Positions 5,956 through 7,619 of a DNA stretch of 7,619 nt are shown here, piece after piece. Positions within the stretch are counted from its first letter, which is position 1. Every line of letters begins with the position of its first letter. The DNA comes from Thermoplasmata archaeon. GTDB lineage: Archaea; Thermoplasmatota; Thermoplasmata; Thermoplasmatales; Thermoplasmataceae. Where the stretch lies: assembly GCA_021802365.1 (NCBI GenBank), contig JAKAAJ010000054.1, forward strand, positions 1 to 7,619. The letters run 5' to 3'. The position numbers and the translations under genes are program-made. Under the pieces are notes generated by a model that did no database searches, had not been told where the DNA came from, and was given only the letters and a program-made list of their open reading frames with translations.

Positions 5956-7619
5956 ATGTACATATATGGCTGGTTAATCTTCATAACACCAATCGTGGGG
6001 GCATTCCTCAGTTTTGCTCTCGGCCGGCATGACAGGAGGCTCGCTGGCCCCATTGCCTCATTGGCTATCGGGCTTTCACTCGTTTTCTCCATTCTGGCAT
6101 TTTTCAGGGTTCAGTCTTCCGGTCCCATAGATAATTCATATAACTGGTTCTTCAACATAAATGCCGGAATCTACATAGATCATCTTGCCCTCGTAATGGT
6201 TCTGATGGTGTCATTCGTCTCTCTTATGATTCACATTTTTGCAATGTACTACATGGGAGAGGACCCGAACAGACACATCTATTTTGCGGAAACGGCCCTT
6301 TTCACTTCAGGAATGCTGGGACTTGTGGTATCTTCAAATCTTGTCCTTTTCTTCCTGTTCTGGGAACTGGTGGGTCTCTGTTCCTATCTACTTGTTGGAT
6401 TCTGGTTCTTCAAGCCTAATGCCACATCAGCGGCAAAGAAGGCATTCATTGTAACGAGAGTAGGAGACCTTCTCTTCCTCATAGGTATGGCTATTCTTTA
6501 TTTCTCACTCATGGGTTACCCGGGTCTTACTTCCGGAGTCAGTCCTCTGGACATTCCGTTCCTGATAAACCATGCCCAGTCCATAGCCTCATATGTGGGA
6601 CCCAATACACTGGGTACAGTTGCTGTTCTGTTTCTCGGTGCAGCAGCTGGAAAATCGGCTCAATTTCCTCTCCATGTCTGGATTCCAGATGCAATGGAGG
6701 GACCCACTACTGTATCGGCACTTATACATGCCGCTACAATGGTCACTGCAGGAGTATATCTGGTAGCCCGCGTCTTTCCTATATTCTATTACTCAGCACC
6801 ATTCGCCCTTTACTCCGTGGTTGCAGTGGGTGCGTTCACAGCATTCTTTGCCGGAATAATTGGTATAGTGGTAAATGACATCAAGAGAATCCTGGCTTAC
6901 TCAACAATCAGCCAGATCGGATACATGATGGCGGCAATCGGTCTCGGTTCCGTGATAGGTTATTCTGGAGTATCCTATGGAATGTTTCACCTGGTAGTTC
7001 ATGCTGACTTCAAAGCTCTTCTTTTCATGTGTGCAGGAGCAATACTCATTGCCCTCATGGATCTCAGGGATACCCGGGAAATGGGCGGTCTGTGGAGACG
7101 CATGCCAATAACCGTTACTCTTCTGCTCATAGGTTCACTGGCACTTGTGGCTTTTCCAGGAACAGCAGGATACTTTTCCAAGGATTCCATCATTGCAGCA
7201 TCATGGATTTATTTTGAGAAATCCGGCTCCCCTTATGCAATCATTCCATGGATTCTACTGGCAGGAGGCTCACTCCTTACCGCTCTATACACATTCCGAA
7301 TGTTCTTCAGGGTTGCACTGGGAAAACCGAGGTCCTATCTGGCTGAGAAAGCTCACGATCCCAAGCCGGTGGTACTTATCCCTCTCATGATCCTTGGCGC
7401 AGGTGCACTGTTTCTTGGGCTCATCCAGCCATATTTCTATAGGTATGTCTATTCGCAGGCGGTTGTTCCCTCAATACCGCTATATATAGAGGCAATTCCA
7501 ATAACACTGATGGCAATTGGAATTATAGTTACATATTTCATATACGGCACAGAAAGATACAAAAAAATCGATATTTCAAAGAATCTGGGATACCGCATTG
7601 TCAAGAACAAATTCTACCT
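5956..7619 (+). CDS. nuoL: Complex I subunit L (NuoL), 5' part
   Basis: NuoL is the distal antiporter-like pump subunit. The frame is open from ATG 5956 to the right edge, giving 554 residues without a stop; family members are usually 600 or more, so only the C-terminal region with the lateral helix is missing. It has about 14 membrane helices. The pump residues are present (E. coli numbers in brackets): E137 in FWELVG (E144), D171 in RVGD (D178), K233 in AGKSAQFPLHVWIPDAMEGP (K229), H258 in SALIHAATMV (H254), H345, H349 and K353 (H334, H338, K342), and K409 in GYFSKD (K399). HAFFKALLF reads HADFKALLF, putting an unusual aspartate at D351. The N-terminus opens at helix 1 two bases after nuoK; GGAGAT at 5938-5943 is a distant ribosome site. 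NuoM and NuoN are weaker fits. Confidence 0.95.
   Translation, partial: MYIYGWLIFITPIVGAFLSFALGRHDRRLAGPIASLAIGLSLVFSILAFFRVQSSGPIDNSYNWFFNINAGIYIDHLALVMVLMVSFVSLMIHIFAMYYMGEDPNRHIYFAETALFTSGMLGLVVSSNLVLFFLFWELVGLCSYLLVGFWFFKPNATSAAKKAFIVTRVGDLLFLIGMAILYFSLMGYPGLTSGVSPLDIPFLINHAQSIASYVGPNTLGTVAVLFLGAAAGKSAQFPLHVWIPDAMEGPTTVSALIHAATMVTAGVYLVARVFPIFYYSAPFALYSVVAVGAFTAFFAGIIGIVVNDIKRILAYSTISQIGYMMAAIGLGSVIGYSGVSYGMFHLVVHADFKALLFMCAGAILIALMDLRDTREMGGLWRRMPITVTLLLIGSLALVAFPGTAGYFSKDSIIAASWIYFEKSGSPYAIIPWILLAGGSLLTALYTFRMFFRVALGKPRSYLAEKAHDPKPVVLIPLMILGAGALFLGLIQPYFYRYVYSQAVVPSIPLYIEAIPITLMAIGIIVTYFIYGTERYKKIDISKNLGYRIVKNKFY

Noticed and set aside
6239..7390. Short open frames on both strands inside nuoL (6239-6454, 6999-7193, 7029-7217, 7145-7390)
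   Set aside because: nuoL is continuous in its own frame with conserved motifs throughout; these frames are by-products.
1..7619. Mobile elements, CRISPR arrays, tRNA genes, defence systems or signs of recent transfer
   Set aside because: No direct-repeat array, terminal inverted repeats, transposase or tRNA cloverleaf was seen; codon use looks uniform across the genes.

Overview
The window looks like a moderately AT-rich archaeal chromosome. The best guess is Thermoplasmata (Thermoplasmatales or relatives). GatE, the archaeal Glu-tRNA(Gln) amidotransferase subunit, marks it as archaeal. So does an archaeal TATA box placed so that transcription would begin at the nuoA start codon. AGG/AGA are the usual arginine codons and ATA is common for isoleucine. 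The order-level assignment is inference from these traits and from the ordering of the complex I genes; no rRNA gene is present to confirm it.

Layout: bases 2-1162 hold the 3' part of gatE, whose start lies upstream of the window. A 70-base gap (1163-1232) carries a promoter. From 1233 to the right edge there is one tightly packed plus-strand operon encoding a respiratory complex I (NADH-dehydrogenase-like, Nuo/Fpo type): nuoA, nuoB, nuoC, nuoD, nuoH, nuoI, nuoJ1, nuoJ2, nuoK and the first 554 codons of nuoL, which runs off the window. The junctions are -4, +4, +2, -1, -4, -4, -8, -1 and +2 bases, so this is almost certainly one translationally coupled transcript. nuoI, nuoJ1 and nuoJ2 use GTG, GTG and TTG starts. 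No minus-strand gene is supported.

How the genes work together: NuoB, C, D and I form the peripheral arm that passes electrons through iron-sulfur clusters to a membrane quinone. NuoA, H, J1/J2, K and L form the membrane arm that pumps protons. NuoM and NuoN would be expected just downstream. The NADH-oxidising module (NuoE, F, G) is absent from the visible part, and the order is that of the 11-subunit complex I core seen in archaea. The electron donor therefore cannot be read from this window.

Nothing here looks like a new biological system. The points worth a second look are a NuoJ subunit split into two overlapping genes, an aspartate in the highly conserved proton-channel helix of NuoL, a lost glutamate in NuoH, and the contrast between a leaderless first gene and Shine-Dalgarno-led internal genes.
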